From assembly GCF_025144225.1 (NCBI RefSeq), contig NZ_JALXXB010000001.1:124001-188000 (forward strand): 64,000 bases of DNA. The letters are read 5' to 3'. This DNA is from Aestuariimicrobium sp. p3-SID1156 (GTDB lineage Bacteria > Actinomycetota > Actinomycetes > Propionibacteriales > Propionibacteriaceae). Under the pieces are notes generated by a model. It was not told the origin of the DNA. It ran no database searches and saw only the letters and a list, made by a program, of their open reading frames with translations. This document shows, in pieces, positions 26,346-36,536 of this stretch (its first letter is position 1; every line of letters starts with the position of its first letter). A program made the position numbers and the translations under genes.

Positions 26346-27809
26346 GTGGAATTTCTGCGCAGCCTGCAGCGGATGTCCCGCCACCCCAAATTCCGCAAGA
26401 TCATGGCGGTGCGTATCACCACGCAGGCCGCCGACGGGACACTGCAGGTCGGCATGGCCTCCTACGTGCTCTTCTCCCCGCAGGACCAGCCCAACGCCTG
26501 GGCGATCGCCACCGTGCTCGCGATCACGCTGCTGCCGTTCTCGGTCATCGGCCCCTTCGTCTCGGTCGTTCTGGACCGTTGGTCGCGCCAACGCGTGCTG
26601 GCAATCACCGACGGCATCCGGGGGGTCATCTCGGTCGCGCTTGCAGTGCTGGTCTGGACGGGGGACAGGTCAGCCGGCATCAAGATGACGATGATGATCC
26701 TGCTGTTGGTGGCGATGAGCTTGAACCGGTTCCTCCTGGCCGCCCTCACCGCGGGTCTGCCGTACACGATTGACAAGGGTGAATACCTGACGGCCAGTTC
26801 AGTGATGCCGATGATCGGCCCCCTGGGCGTGCTCATCGGCGGCGGGGTCGCCTTCGGCCTGCGCCTGGGCCTGTCCCCGCACTGGATGGAGACCTACCAT
26901 GCGGACGCCCTGGTCTTCCTGGTCGCCTCCTTCTTCTTCGCCGTCTCGGTCCTGCTGGCGATGCGGTTCACGAAGTACGAGCTCGGCCCCGAACCCCGCA
27001 CGGGGCACGAGGTGGTCACCGCGCGCGATATCGCCCACGGCATCATCGACGGCGTCCGTCACCTGGGTGAGCAGGGACCCTCGGCCCTCGGCCTGATCAT
27101 CATCACGCTCCAGCGCACCGCCTTCGGCCTGATCAGCGTCGGCATGATCCTGGGCTACCGCAACTACTTCCACACGGTCGAACAGGCGAATGCGGCGATG
27201 GCCGACATCACCCTGTGGGGAGTCGCCACCGGAGTCGGCTTCGTCCTGTCGGCCGCGTTGGTGCCCCCGCTGGCGCATGCGGTCGGTGTCCGGAAGGCGA
27301 CTTTCTGGCTGCTGGTCGCCAGCGGCATCGCCCAGATCGTGCCCGGGGCCATCTTCCACAAGCTGCCGCTGCTGGTTGCCGGTTTCCTGCTGGGATTGTT
27401 CGCGCAGTCGGTGAAGGTCTGTATCGACACCGTTGTCCAGGCGCATGTCGATGACCAGTACAAGGGACGCGTCTTCGTCATCTACGACATGCTCTTCAAC
27501 GCCGCAATGGTGGCCGGCGCCTTCATCGCCGTCTACGCGCTGCCGGCTGATGGCTTCGACGTCACCGCCTTCGCCGCCACCGGCGTCGCCTACCTGCTGA
27601 TGGCCGCCTTCTTCCTGTGGCGCTCGGGACGCTACGGCGACGAGCGCTTCAACCGCGGCACCCACATCGGTGGCAGCGCCGAGGCCTCCGAGTCCCTGCC
27701 GCTGACTGAACATCTCGGCTACCACGACCCCGAACGCCTCATTGATCCCCTCGAGCCCCATGAGTACGTCGATGGCCGTACCGTGGAGGGGTGGACGAAG
27801 CCGAACTGA
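26346..27809 (+). CDS. Major facilitator superfamily transporter
   Basis: 487 residues with about 12 hydrophobic segments and the MFS loop D-R-W-S-R-Q-R between helices 2 and 3 (compare D-R-x-x-R-R). The C-terminal 60 residues are hydrophilic. The GTG at 26346 has GGAG five bases upstream. The substrate cannot be told. It overlaps the next small gene by 19 bp, so they are coupled. Confidence 0.85.
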   Translation: MEFLRSLQRMSRHPKFRKIMAVRITTQAADGTLQVGMASYVLFSPQDQPNAWAIATVLAITLLPFSVIGPFVSVVLDRWSRQRVLAITDGIRGVISVALAVLVWTGDRSAGIKMTMMILLLVAMSLNRFLLAALTAGLPYTIDKGEYLTASSVMPMIGPLGVLIGGGVAFGLRLGLSPHWMETYHADALVFLVASFFFAVSVLLAMRFTKYELGPEPRTGHEVVTARDIAHGIIDGVRHLGEQGPSALGLIIITLQRTAFGLISVGMILGYRNYFHTVEQANAAMADITLWGVATGVGFVLSAALVPPLAHAVGVRKATFWLLVASGIAQIVPGAIFHKLPLLVAGFLLGLFAQSVKVCIDTVVQAHVDDQYKGRVFVIYDMLFNAAMVAGAFIAVYALPADGFDVTAFAATGVAYLLMAAFFLWRSGRYGDERFNRGTHIGGSAEASESLPLTEHLGYHDPERLIDPLEPHEYVDGRTVEGWTKPN

Positions 27810-28207
27810 CCCCTGCCGAGCAACGGCGGCGCGATGCACGGCTGCGCGTGGAATTGAGCCAGAGCAACTCCCTCAACGAATCCGCCCGTGCGCAGAAGTT
27901 GGTCGACGATTTCGTCTCCCAGGCCCGCGACCGCGGCATCCCCACCGAGCCCCTGCACGCCAAGCTCCTGGACGGGCACGAGGTGAAGACCGACAAGCGC
28001 GGCTGGTACATCCGGCTCGACAGTTCCCTGGCGATCGGGGAGGACGGCCACTACTACGTGCTCACTGTCCCGGGCGGGCTGCGTGAGCGCCTGCGTGGTG
28101 TGCGACTCGAGCCGACGCCACCGCCGCTGGTCGTCGGTCGGGGCGGACGCGACGGCGATTCCGGCGACCTGTCGTTCTTCCTGGCCCGCAGGCTCGAGCA
28201 GGGCTGA
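27791..28207 (+). CDS. Conserved small soluble protein, unknown function
   Basis: 138 residues with a charged helical start (A-E-Q-R-R-R-D-A-R-L-R), a central D-K-R-G-W-Y-I-R-L and H-Y-Y-V-L-T-V-P-G-G strand pair, and a Pro/Gly-rich linker before L-S-F-F-L-A-R-R-L. It has no signal or membrane helix. The GTG start sits inside the MFS gene, which suggests translational coupling. No function can be assigned. Confidence 0.65.
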   Translation: MDEAELTPAEQRRRDARLRVELSQSNSLNESARAQKLVDDFVSQARDRGIPTEPLHAKLLDGHEVKTDKRGWYIRLDSSLAIGEDGHYYVLTVPGGLRERLRGVRLEPTPPPLVVGRGGRDGDSGDLSFFLARRLEQG

Positions 28208-28346
28208 TCCAGGAGCAGAAAAAGCACCAGGGGGCTGCTGGTCACCCCCAACAACCCCCCAGGCAGTTCAGGGAATCACGTGTGGCTCCCTTGCCCCACC
28301 GCGTTGATGACCACACTATGGGGTATCGGCCGATTCATTTGCAAGT

Positions 28347-28955
28347 TCAACTGGATTGGCTCGCCACAATGTGCCGGCGGTGCTCCCGCAGCACCCTGAC
28401 CGCACGGCTCGAACGCTGCCGAATGGCTGCGTGGGTGATGCCTTCACGCAGCGCCACTTCAGCTCCCGGCAACCCTTCCACGTAGACCGATCGCAGGATG
28501 CGCGTGGTCCGTTCGTCGATCAGCTCGAGCCGCTGCGCCGCCTCGATCAGGGACGCCGCTGAGCCCGATTCCTCCTCACGTTCTTGCCCCCATCGCTCCA
28601 CCCCATCCGAGGGCACCACCCGGTCATCCCAGCGTGAGACGCGGTCCCTGGTCACCTGCTTGAGGGTGTCCATCACCAGGTTGGTCAGGACCTTCACCTC
28701 ACGCTCGCAGTTGAACCCCTCGATCACGAACCACGCCGACGACACGAAATGCGCCAACGTCGTGTGGCTGCTGCGGCTGGCCATCGAGGCCAGCGGAAAG
28801 GCCAGGGCGGCCAGCACCTTCTCCCCGGCGCGGGTGTTCCCGGTTTGCGCGGCCCTGACCAGTCCAATCAGGGTGGCGTCGTCGTGGCGGGTGGCGGCAT
28901 GGTCCAGCTGCGTCAGCGAGTGGAGCAGCAGGCGGTCGTCGGCTGTGATCGGCAT
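28347..28955 (-). CDS. Sigma-70-like regulatory protein
   Basis: 202 residues. The C-terminal half reads as a sigma region 4-type helix-turn-helix (L-I-D-E-R-T-T-R-I-L-R-S-V-Y-V-E-G-L, then A-L-R-E-G-I-T-H-A-A-I-R-Q-R-S-S-R-A). The N-terminal half (about 20-110) resembles a degenerate region 2 and lacks a clear -10-binding aromatic patch. It could be an ECF-like sigma factor or a DNA-binding relative. ATG 28955 was chosen because the extension upstream runs through a promoter-like region with tandem repeats. Confidence 0.65.
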   Translation of the reverse strand: MPITADDRLLLHSLTQLDHAATRHDDATLIGLVRAAQTGNTRAGEKVLAALAFPLASMASRSSHTTLAHFVSSAWFVIEGFNCEREVKVLTNLVMDTLKQVTRDRVSRWDDRVVPSDGVERWGQEREEESGSAASLIEAAQRLELIDERTTRILRSVYVEGLPGAEVALREGITHAAIRQRSSRAVRVLREHRRHIVASQSS

Positions 28956-28986
28956 GAGCCCAGTCCATCGACCGGGTGCTGCCCAC

Positions 28987-29018
28987 GGTGTTGTCCGAAC
29001 CCTCGCAGGTGTTGTCCG
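28987..29018 (-). promoter_or_regulatory. Tandem repeat upstream of the sigma-like gene
   Basis: GGTGTTGTCCG occurs exactly twice, at 28987-28997 and 29008-29018, 21 bp (two helical turns) apart. On the coding strand of the sigma-like gene this is CGGACAACACC repeated 32 bp before its ATG. The phasing suggests a dimeric activator or repressor site, or autoregulation by the sigma-like protein. Confidence 0.45.
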
Positions 29019-29032
29019 TTCGAACACAAACC

Positions 29033-29060
29033 GGGGGACGCACCACTCGGTGCGTCCCCC
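29033..29060. terminator. Terminator of the ABC transporter operon
   Basis: Perfect 12-bp inverted repeat, arms 29033-29044 and 29049-29060 (left arm GGGGGACGCACC), with a 4-nt loop, directly downstream of the permease stop at 29087 on the minus strand. Confidence 0.85.
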
Positions 29061-29086
29061 TGCCCTCGGTCGCGTGCCCGGTGCTT

Positions 29087-31563
29087 CTAGTCCTCGGCGA
29101 GAGCTTCGGTCGGGCTGGCCAGGGCCGCCCGGCGACCGGGCAGGATCGAGGCCAGCGCGGCGCACACGGCGGCGATGGCCAGCAGCCCCAGGGTCTGCCA
29201 GGGGTCCATCGTGTACCGCAGGTAGTCGGTGGAGAGGTCAATGTTGCGGAAGACTGCGCGCAGGAGGATGACCGAGAAGAGGGTGCCTCCGATGAGGCCG
29301 ACCAGCGTCCCGGCGAGCGCCAGCATCAGTGCCTCGATCAGCAGCATCCACCGCAGGCTCGTGCGCTGCATGCCCAGGGCCCTGAGCAGCGACGACTCCC
29401 GCTGGCGCTCGATCACCGACAGGCCCAGGGTGTTGGCCACACCCACCAGGGCGATGGCCACGGCCACGCCCAACAGACCTGTCAGCACGGCCAGCAGCAC
29501 GTTGAGCACCGAGTTGAGCAGGCTGGACATCATCGCGCCGCCATCGAGATTCAGCTCGAAGTTCTCCGAGAACATCAGGCTCTGTACCTTGGCGTAGGCA
29601 TCGCCCATGTCCCCGCGATCGGCCGCCTTGAAGATGTAACCCACCGGTTGGGGGTCGTCGACCAATGTCTTCAAGGTGCTGGCGCTGACCAGGCCGATCT
29701 CAGCCGAGATTCCCTTGGCGGTCTTCACCGTCAGGGTCACGGTCTTGCCATTCTTGCCCTGGTAGGTGCGCTTGCTGCCGTCCTTGAACGATCCACCCTC
29801 GCCGATCACGACCTGGTCATCGGCGGGAACGGGAAGGCTGGGTGCGGCCTGCGACAGGTTGCTGTCACCCGCATACAGGACGCGGGTCGTCCCGGACTCG
29901 GTGACCGTCCCACCCGAGAGCTCGGACTTGGCCTTCATGTTGGGCAGGGTCGACAGCGTCTTCTGGGCGTTGGGGGACAGCTTGACCGTGGGGTAGGAGT
30001 CCGGCGTCGCTCCGCCCTGGTCGAACGGAAGTTGCTGCGTGGCGATCAGGTCGACGGGATAGTGCTTGTCGATCTGCAGCTGGATGGTGTGGCGGATGGA
30101 GGCCGTCCCCACCTGCAGGGCCACGATCAGCCCCATGGCAAGCATCAGCGCGACGGCCGTGGACGCAGCACGCTGCGGGTTGCGAGCACTGTTCATGGTG
30201 GCCAGGCGTGAGGTGGGCCCGAAGCCAGCGATGAGCTTGCCAACACCCTTCAGCATGGCCGCCACGTACAGGGGAGCGCCCGCGAGCACCGCGATGGTGA
30301 TCAAGGCCAGGCCGCCCATCGCCCAGACGACCGGCCAGGCGTCCTTGCCGATGAACTGGGAGATGATGGCCATCGCGACGCCGATCACCAGCAGGATGCC
30401 GCAGATGATGGCCCGGGTCCGCGACACCCGCTTCTGGGCATCGGCCGACAGCACCGGGCGCAGAGCCTCCAGGGGCGCCACCCGAGTGGTCTTCATGATG
30501 GGTACCACGGCAGCGATGATCGTCACGACGATGCCGATGGCCAGAGCGATGCCCAGGTCCAGGAAGGGAACCCGGTAGCCGAACTGCAGGGCTCCGGTAA
30601 AGGCTGAACCGATCGCCGCGATGATGCCGCCGAGGACCAGACCCAGCAGGCCGCCGATCAGCCCGAGGAGGAAGGCCTCCGCGAAGAACTGGTTCTGCAC
30701 CTGCCCGGATGAGGCGCCGACGGCACGCAGCAGACCGATCTGGCGTCGACGCTGGGTGATGAGAATCGTGAAGGTGTTGGCGATGATGATCATGCCGACC
30801 AGCAGTGCCAGGGCCTGGAAGACGCCGAACATGTACTTGAAGACGTCCACGCCACCGGCGAGATCCTTGAAGGTTTCCTGACGGTACTCCTCAGCTTCCT
30901 GCGCCTTGAACCCCTTGACCTTGCTGTTGATCTCCGTGGCCACCTCGACCCGGTCGGTGCCGGGCTTGACCTTGACCGCATAGGTGGCGAAGGCGCCGCC
31001 GCCATCCTTCTCGAAGGCCGCCTTTGGAAGGTAGAAGTACTTCATGACGAAGGAGCTGGGATCATCGCTGATGCCCACGACCGTTGCCGGTTGGGCGTCC
31101 ACCTCGACCTTGTCACCGGCCTTGACGCCCAGGTCCTTGGCAACGTCCTCGGGCAGGGTGACCTCACCCAGCTTCTCGGCCCAGCGCCCCTCGGTGATCG
31201 TCGAGAAGCGGAACTTCTCGGAGGGCACGCTCATGGTCTGGAGCTGCAGGGTCTTGTCACCGTGGGCGAGGGAGGACATGCCCCCGTAATAGGCTTCGGC
31301 TGCATCCACCCCCGGCACGGAGGCGAGGGTCTTGAGAAGCGTCGCGGGATCCTGTTCGGGGCCCTCCGGAGAGCTGAAGTCGGGGTTGACCACGATGTCT
31401 GCCGAGGAGGTCTGCATCGACAGCTGCTTGCCCAGCCCCTGCTTCTCGGTCTCCAAAAAGATGGAGGAGGCGGCGATGAAGGCCACGGAGATGGCGATGG
31501 CGACGAGCGTCGCGAAGACCCTGCCGGGATGTTGGCGTACTTCTTGCCAGGCGTTGCGCAGCA

Positions 31564-31567
<4 letters not shown>
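29087..31567 (-). CDS. MacB/FtsX-type ABC transporter permease
   Basis: 826 residues with the duplicated MacB/FtsX plan: N-terminal helix, extracytoplasmic domain (about 45-250), three helices with the FtsX G-x-L-R-A-V-G-A-S motif, a second N-terminal helix (about 465), a second outer domain, and three more helices with S-L-L-R-A-L-G-M-Q. These act in mechanotransmission or lipid/peptide handling rather than classical import. It overlaps the ATPase gene by 4 bp. The linked kinase/response regulator suggests an envelope-stress or antimicrobial-peptide response. Confidence 0.92.
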
Positions 31568-32400
<833 letters not shown>

Positions 32401-32501
32401 GAGGGGGCCTTTCACATGGGGAACGGCTCCCAGACTAGGGACGCACGGGGGCAGTGGGCATCAACCGATGGGCTGATGTGCCTCCACCCCAGGTCGGTGA
32501 T

Positions 32502-33161
32502 TCACCGCTGGGCGAGTCCTACCTCGTATGCAAACAGCACGAGGCCCACCCGATCCCGGCACTGCAGCTTGCTCAGCAGGCGCCCGATGTGGGTCTTCAC
32601 CGTGCCCTCGGCCATGTACAGGGTCGAGCTGATCTCGGCGTTCGTCGCGCCGCGGGCAATCTCGACCAGCACCTCACGCTCACGCTCGGTGAGCATCTCC
32701 AGGCGTTCGTCCTCGCGTCCGGGCTGGGTGGGCAGTGTCGGCACCACGTGTTCCAGCAGCCTGCGCGTGGCGGAGGGGGCAACCACCGCCTCCCCGGCAG
32801 CCACGCTACGAATCGCCGACAGCAATTCCACGGGGCGGGCGTCCTTGAGCAGGAAGCCTGAGGCGCCGGCCTTGAGGGCGGCGAAGACGTACTCGTCCAG
32901 GTCGAAGGTGGTCAGCACCAGCACGCGCGCCGGCAGCCCGGAGGCGGCGATGCGGCGGGTGGCCTCGACCCCGTCCATCACCGGCATGCGGATGTCCATC
33001 AGGATCACGTCGGCCTGCTGGGTGCCCAACAGCTTGAGCGCCGCGGCCCCGTCGCTGGCCTCGCCGACCACCTCCATGTCGTCCTCGGAGTCGATGAGCA
33101 TGCGGAAACCGCTGCGAACCAGCGACTGGTCGTCGACGAGCACCACGCGGATGGTGGTCAT
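32502..33161 (-). CDS. NarL/LuxR-type response regulator
   Basis: 219 residues: receiver domain with acidic pair D10/D11, phosphoacceptor D56 (L-M-D-I-R-M-P) and the T/S and K switch residues, then a LuxR helix-turn-helix (L-T-E-R-E-R-E-V-L to V-K-T-H-I-G-R-L-L-S-K-L). Its ATG overlaps the kinase stop. The gene order kinase-regulator-ATPase-permease on one strand indicates that it controls the downstream transporter. Confidence 0.93.
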   Translation of the reverse strand: MTTIRVVLVDDQSLVRSGFRMLIDSEDDMEVVGEASDGAAALKLLGTQQADVILMDIRMPVMDGVEATRRIAASGLPARVLVLTTFDLDEYVFAALKAGASGFLLKDARPVELLSAIRSVAAGEAVVAPSATRRLLEHVVPTLPTQPGREDERLEMLTEREREVLVEIARGATNAEISSTLYMAEGTVKTHIGRLLSKLQCRDRVGLVLFAYEVGLAQR

Positions 33162-34390
33162 GAAATCCTCCTGGGGTCGGTGTGTGGTGCGAGTGGGAAG
33201 GTCGCGCGGACGAGGAAGCCGCGTCCGTCGTGGCGAGGTCGTGCCACCAGCGTGCCAGCCACGGCGGCGACGCGCTCCTGCATGCCACGAAGCCCGTGCC
33301 CCACGCCGTCGCTGGGTGCGGCTGCCCCCAGACCGTCATCCTCCACCGTGAGGGTGATGACCCGGGGCGCCTGGTCCAGGCTCACCACGCAGGTGGCATC
33401 GGGGCCGGCATGCTTGAGGAAGTTCGTCACGCCTTCCTGCGCGACCCGGAAGATCGTGAGCTGCAGCACCGGAGGGATCAGCGGCGTCTCGCCGTACATC
33501 TCGAAGCGCACCCGGTCGCCGGCCCGCTCCACCATCGCGCCGAGGTCCTCGAGGCTGGGCGTGGGTGTCCAGTCGGCGTCGTCTCCCGGTCCATCCCTCA
33601 GGACGCCGACCAGCCGGCGCATCTCGGTCAATGCCTCGCGTCCGGTCTCGGCGATGGTACCGAGCACTTCGGCGGCGGCCTCCGGCTTCTTCGTCGCCAA
33701 TGCCTTGCCGCCCTCGGCCTGGACGATCATCACCGAGACCGAGTGGGCGACAATGTCGTGGAGCTCGCGGGCGATCTGGGCGCGGGTGTTCATCTCCGCC
33801 ATCCGCGCGGCATGGTCGCGCGCCCGCAGCGCCTCGACCTGGCGCTGGGCCAGGGCCGCCTCGCGCTGCTGCTTGATCAGGTCCGCGTCGCGGATGCGGC
33901 GTCCAAAGGCATAGGGGGTGACCACCAGCCCTGCGCACAGCAGCACGAACATCAGGTAGAGCGCCAGCCTGCCGACGATCGAATAGGTGCCGTCCGGACC
34001 CATCAGGCTCGGCGCCCAACTGAGCGGGCCCAGCACTGAGGCGACGGCCCCAATCAGCAGCACCAGCCGTGGGTGGCCGTCCACCCACCGCGCATAGGAG
34101 TAGACAGCGATCGGGATCGCCACCAGCGCCATCGTCGGCCAGGGCACCGCCAGCAGGTGGACGATGCCGGCGGCGGTCACCACCAGCAGCATCCGGCGGG
34201 GGTTTGCCCGGCGCCACAGCAGGCCGGCCATCATCCCGGCCCCGGACAGGAAGGCCCACACCGTGGACATGCTGGACCCGGAAGCCAAGAGGTAGGGACC
34301 GACACAGAAGAAGGCCAGCACCGCCACCATCAGGGCATTGGTGCGGAAGGCGTGACGCTCCAGAACGGCGTCGGTGCTCGGGATCGACAT
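33158..34390 (-). CDS. Sensor histidine kinase (HisKA_3 type)
   Basis: 410 residues: about five membrane helices (20-165) with almost no outside loop, a coiled linker, the HisKA_3 H-box A-R-E-L-H-D-I-V-A-H with H211, and an HATPase domain with the G-x-G-L-x-G-M-x-E-R block. Intramembrane-sensing kinases of this kind (LiaS/DesK-like) respond to membrane or cell-wall stress. ATG 34390 preferred: an in-frame extension to 34504 has no domain content. Confidence 0.9.
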   Translation of the reverse strand: MSIPSTDAVLERHAFRTNALMVAVLAFFCVGPYLLASGSSMSTVWAFLSGAGMMAGLLWRRANPRRMLLVVTAAGIVHLLAVPWPTMALVAIPIAVYSYARWVDGHPRLVLLIGAVASVLGPLSWAPSLMGPDGTYSIVGRLALYLMFVLLCAGLVVTPYAFGRRIRDADLIKQQREAALAQRQVEALRARDHAARMAEMNTRAQIARELHDIVAHSVSVMIVQAEGGKALATKKPEAAAEVLGTIAETGREALTEMRRLVGVLRDGPGDDADWTPTPSLEDLGAMVERAGDRVRFEMYGETPLIPPVLQLTIFRVAQEGVTNFLKHAGPDATCVVSLDQAPRVITLTVEDDGLGAAAPSDGVGHGLRGMQERVAAVAGTLVARPRHDGRGFLVRATFPLAPHTDPRRIS

Positions 34391-34526
34391 CACCGTCCAC
34401 ACTAGGTCGCACCCCAGCGGGATCAGGTCCGACTGCAGTCTTGATTTCCCACCCTTGAGGCACGACTCGGTCACAATGCCATCACCGGCCCTCCAGAGAG
34501 CCACGTTGCCGGTCTAGCCTGACCGC

Positions 34527-36386
34527 GTGTCCTCGCCCGCCGCCGCCCCGACGTGGGGCTTTCGCGCGTTCGCAGGCACCCTGGCCCACCACCACGGCAA
34601 CCGCAACTGGGTGCTCCAGCAGGTCGACTTCGTCAACGCGCGACTGGACCTGTCCGACCAGCGCCTCCTGCCGCTGCTGAAGCTGCAGTTCGCCGGCGCC
34701 GACGTGATGCCTGCGGCCATGGCGGACGCGGTCCGCGGCGCGATCCTGGGGTTTCGCTATGACCTCAGTGCCCCCGGGCGCGACCACATGTGCACCTGGA
34801 CCGAGAACCACCAGCTCTGCTTCGCGGTCTGCGAGTACCTGGCCGGGCAGCTCTTCCCCGACGAGTCCTTCGTCAATGACCAGCGCAGCGGACGCGAGCA
34901 CCAGGAGGCCGCCCGGGCACGCCTGCTGCGCTGGCTGGAGGACCGCTTCCACCACGGCTTCAGCGAGTGGCTCTCACCGAGCCAGCGGGAGGTCGTGATC
35001 GTGGCGCTGACCCTGCTCGTCGACCACACCGAGGACCTCGAGCTGGCCACCCGAGCGACCATGATCCTCGACCTGGCCCTGCTGGAGGTAGCCCTGCACC
35101 ATTTCCAGGGAGCCTTCGTCGCGGCCGGCGGTCGGGTCACCAAGAGCCAGAAGTGTTCCCCGCGCTCCACCGGGATGTCGATCATCGTCGCCTCGGCCTT
35201 CGGCAAACCGTCGCGCTTCGACCACACCGAGCTGTCGGCGATCTTCGTCGCTCGGGAGCGCTACCGCGTCCCCGAGGTACTGGTCGAGATCGCGCTGTCG
35301 GCCGGCGGTCGACAGATCCGAAGCAGCCAGGGCCGCGACTTGGCTGAGGCACTGGCCGACGCCCGACGGGCCGGTGCCGACGAGGACCAGCTGGTGCGCA
35401 TCGCCTGGGGACAGCAGGGATATCTCAGCCCCGAGTCGGTGCATCTCACCATGCGCGCTCTGTCGCGACTCGACCTGGAGCAGAGCCGCTACTTCGCGCC
35501 TCTGGCCCAGTTCCGCAAGGGGGTGGTGTCCACTGAAGCCGCGCGCAAACTCCTGCTGCGCACGCTCAATCCGATCGCGAGTGGGATCACCCTGCACCGG
35601 GCGAACATCTTCACCTACCGGACGCCGAACTACCTGATCAGCAGCGTTCAGCACTACCGTCCGGGGGAGTTCGGGGACCAGCAGCATCTCTGGCATGCCG
35701 CGCTGCCGGGCGACATCAACATCTTCTCCACCCACCCCGGCGCGACCCAGCTGGGGGAGACCGTGCGCGAGCCCAGCCCTTCGGCCTGGGTGGGCAATGG
35801 CATCAACCCCGACATCGCCCAGTACAACAACGTGGTGATGGTGTTGCACGACCTGCGCGTGCGGCGCGGCTACCTGGAGGGGCGTCGCCACCAGTTCAGC
35901 CACCTGTTCTTCCCCTTCGTGAACTTCGACGAGACGAAGCTGTCCCTGCACTCGGTGGTGGGGCGCGTGGGCACCGCGCTGGTCGGCGTCCTGGCCCTCA
36001 ACCGGATGGAGCTGGTCTCACAGACCGAGCTGGTCCAGCGCGGGTCGCTGACGGCCTGGGTGCTGGTCGCCAGCGACCTCAGCGAATTCAACTCCCTGGC
36101 CGACTTCGGGAACGCCGTGAGGGCCGCCACCCTGCGGGAAGCTCGTGGTTCGTTGGTGTTCACCATGAACCACTCCAACACCCCACGCGGGCCGCGGGTG
36201 CGTCATGAGTACCGGCTGGACTGGAAGGGCGAGTTCTCCGTGGACGGCGTGGTGCAGAGCCCGCACTACTGGCTGCACGACAATGACTGGGTGTCGGCGG
36301 CGCGAGGCTCGGACCAGATCCTGGTGCAGGGGCGAAGCTCGGTCCTGCGGCTGGACTGGCCGCAGGGCCTGCGTGTGGACGAGTAG
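34527..36386 (+). CDS. Large uncharacterised protein (619 residues)
   Basis: I do not recognise this family. No signal peptide or membrane helix is seen. The first half is helical with aromatic, His-rich patches: H-H-H-G-N-R-N-W (21-28) and M-C-T-W-T-E-N-H-Q (88-96), followed by a G-F-S-E-W-L-S block. The second half is strand-rich with several W/H/Y motifs (H-L-W-H-A-A-L-P-G-D, S-P-H-Y-W-L-H-D-N-D-W). A helical-toroid plus beta-sandwich layout as in heparinase/alginate lyase-like proteins is possible, but this is only inference. The GTG start has no SD; TAGCCT lies 7 bp upstream, so the mRNA could be leaderless. Confidence 0.75.
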   Translation: MSSPAAAPTWGFRAFAGTLAHHHGNRNWVLQQVDFVNARLDLSDQRLLPLLKLQFAGADVMPAAMADAVRGAILGFRYDLSAPGRDHMCTWTENHQLCFAVCEYLAGQLFPDESFVNDQRSGREHQEAARARLLRWLEDRFHHGFSEWLSPSQREVVIVALTLLVDHTEDLELATRATMILDLALLEVALHHFQGAFVAAGGRVTKSQKCSPRSTGMSIIVASAFGKPSRFDHTELSAIFVARERYRVPEVLVEIALSAGGRQIRSSQGRDLAEALADARRAGADEDQLVRIAWGQQGYLSPESVHLTMRALSRLDLEQSRYFAPLAQFRKGVVSTEAARKLLLRTLNPIASGITLHRANIFTYRTPNYLISSVQHYRPGEFGDQQHLWHAALPGDINIFSTHPGATQLGETVREPSPSAWVGNGINPDIAQYNNVVMVLHDLRVRRGYLEGRRHQFSHLFFPFVNFDETKLSLHSVVGRVGTALVGVLALNRMELVSQTELVQRGSLTAWVLVASDLSEFNSLADFGNAVRAATLREARGSLVFTMNHSNTPRGPRVRHEYRLDWKGEFSVDGVVQSPHYWLHDNDWVSAARGSDQILVQGRSSVLRLDWPQGLRVDE

Positions 36387-36398
36387 CTGCTTGCCGCC

Positions 36399-36536
36399 CT
36401 ACTCGATCGGGTCGGTGGCCTCGGCCCAGAGGGCAGCCTCGCGCTCGACGTCCTTCAGCTCGCGGCGTGCGCCGATGACCCCGGCGAGGGTCAGCAGGGC
36501 GCCGACGATGAGCAGCGGTTTTCTCAGGCGTGCCAT
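36399..36536 (-). CDS. DLW-39-like small membrane protein
   Basis: 45 residues: one hydrophobic helix (P-L-L-I-V-G-A-L-L-T-L-A-G-V-I-G), a basic/acidic stretch and the C-terminus A-A-L-W-A-E-A-T-D-P. This end resembles the conserved D-L-W-x-E-A-T-D of the actinobacterial DLW-39 family of very small proteins, with Ala replacing the Asp. The ATG at 36536 abuts the galE stop. Function is unknown. It converges with the 619-residue protein 12 bp away. Confidence 0.6.
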   Translation of the reverse strand: MARLRKPLLIVGALLTLAGVIGARRELKDVEREAALWAEATDPIE

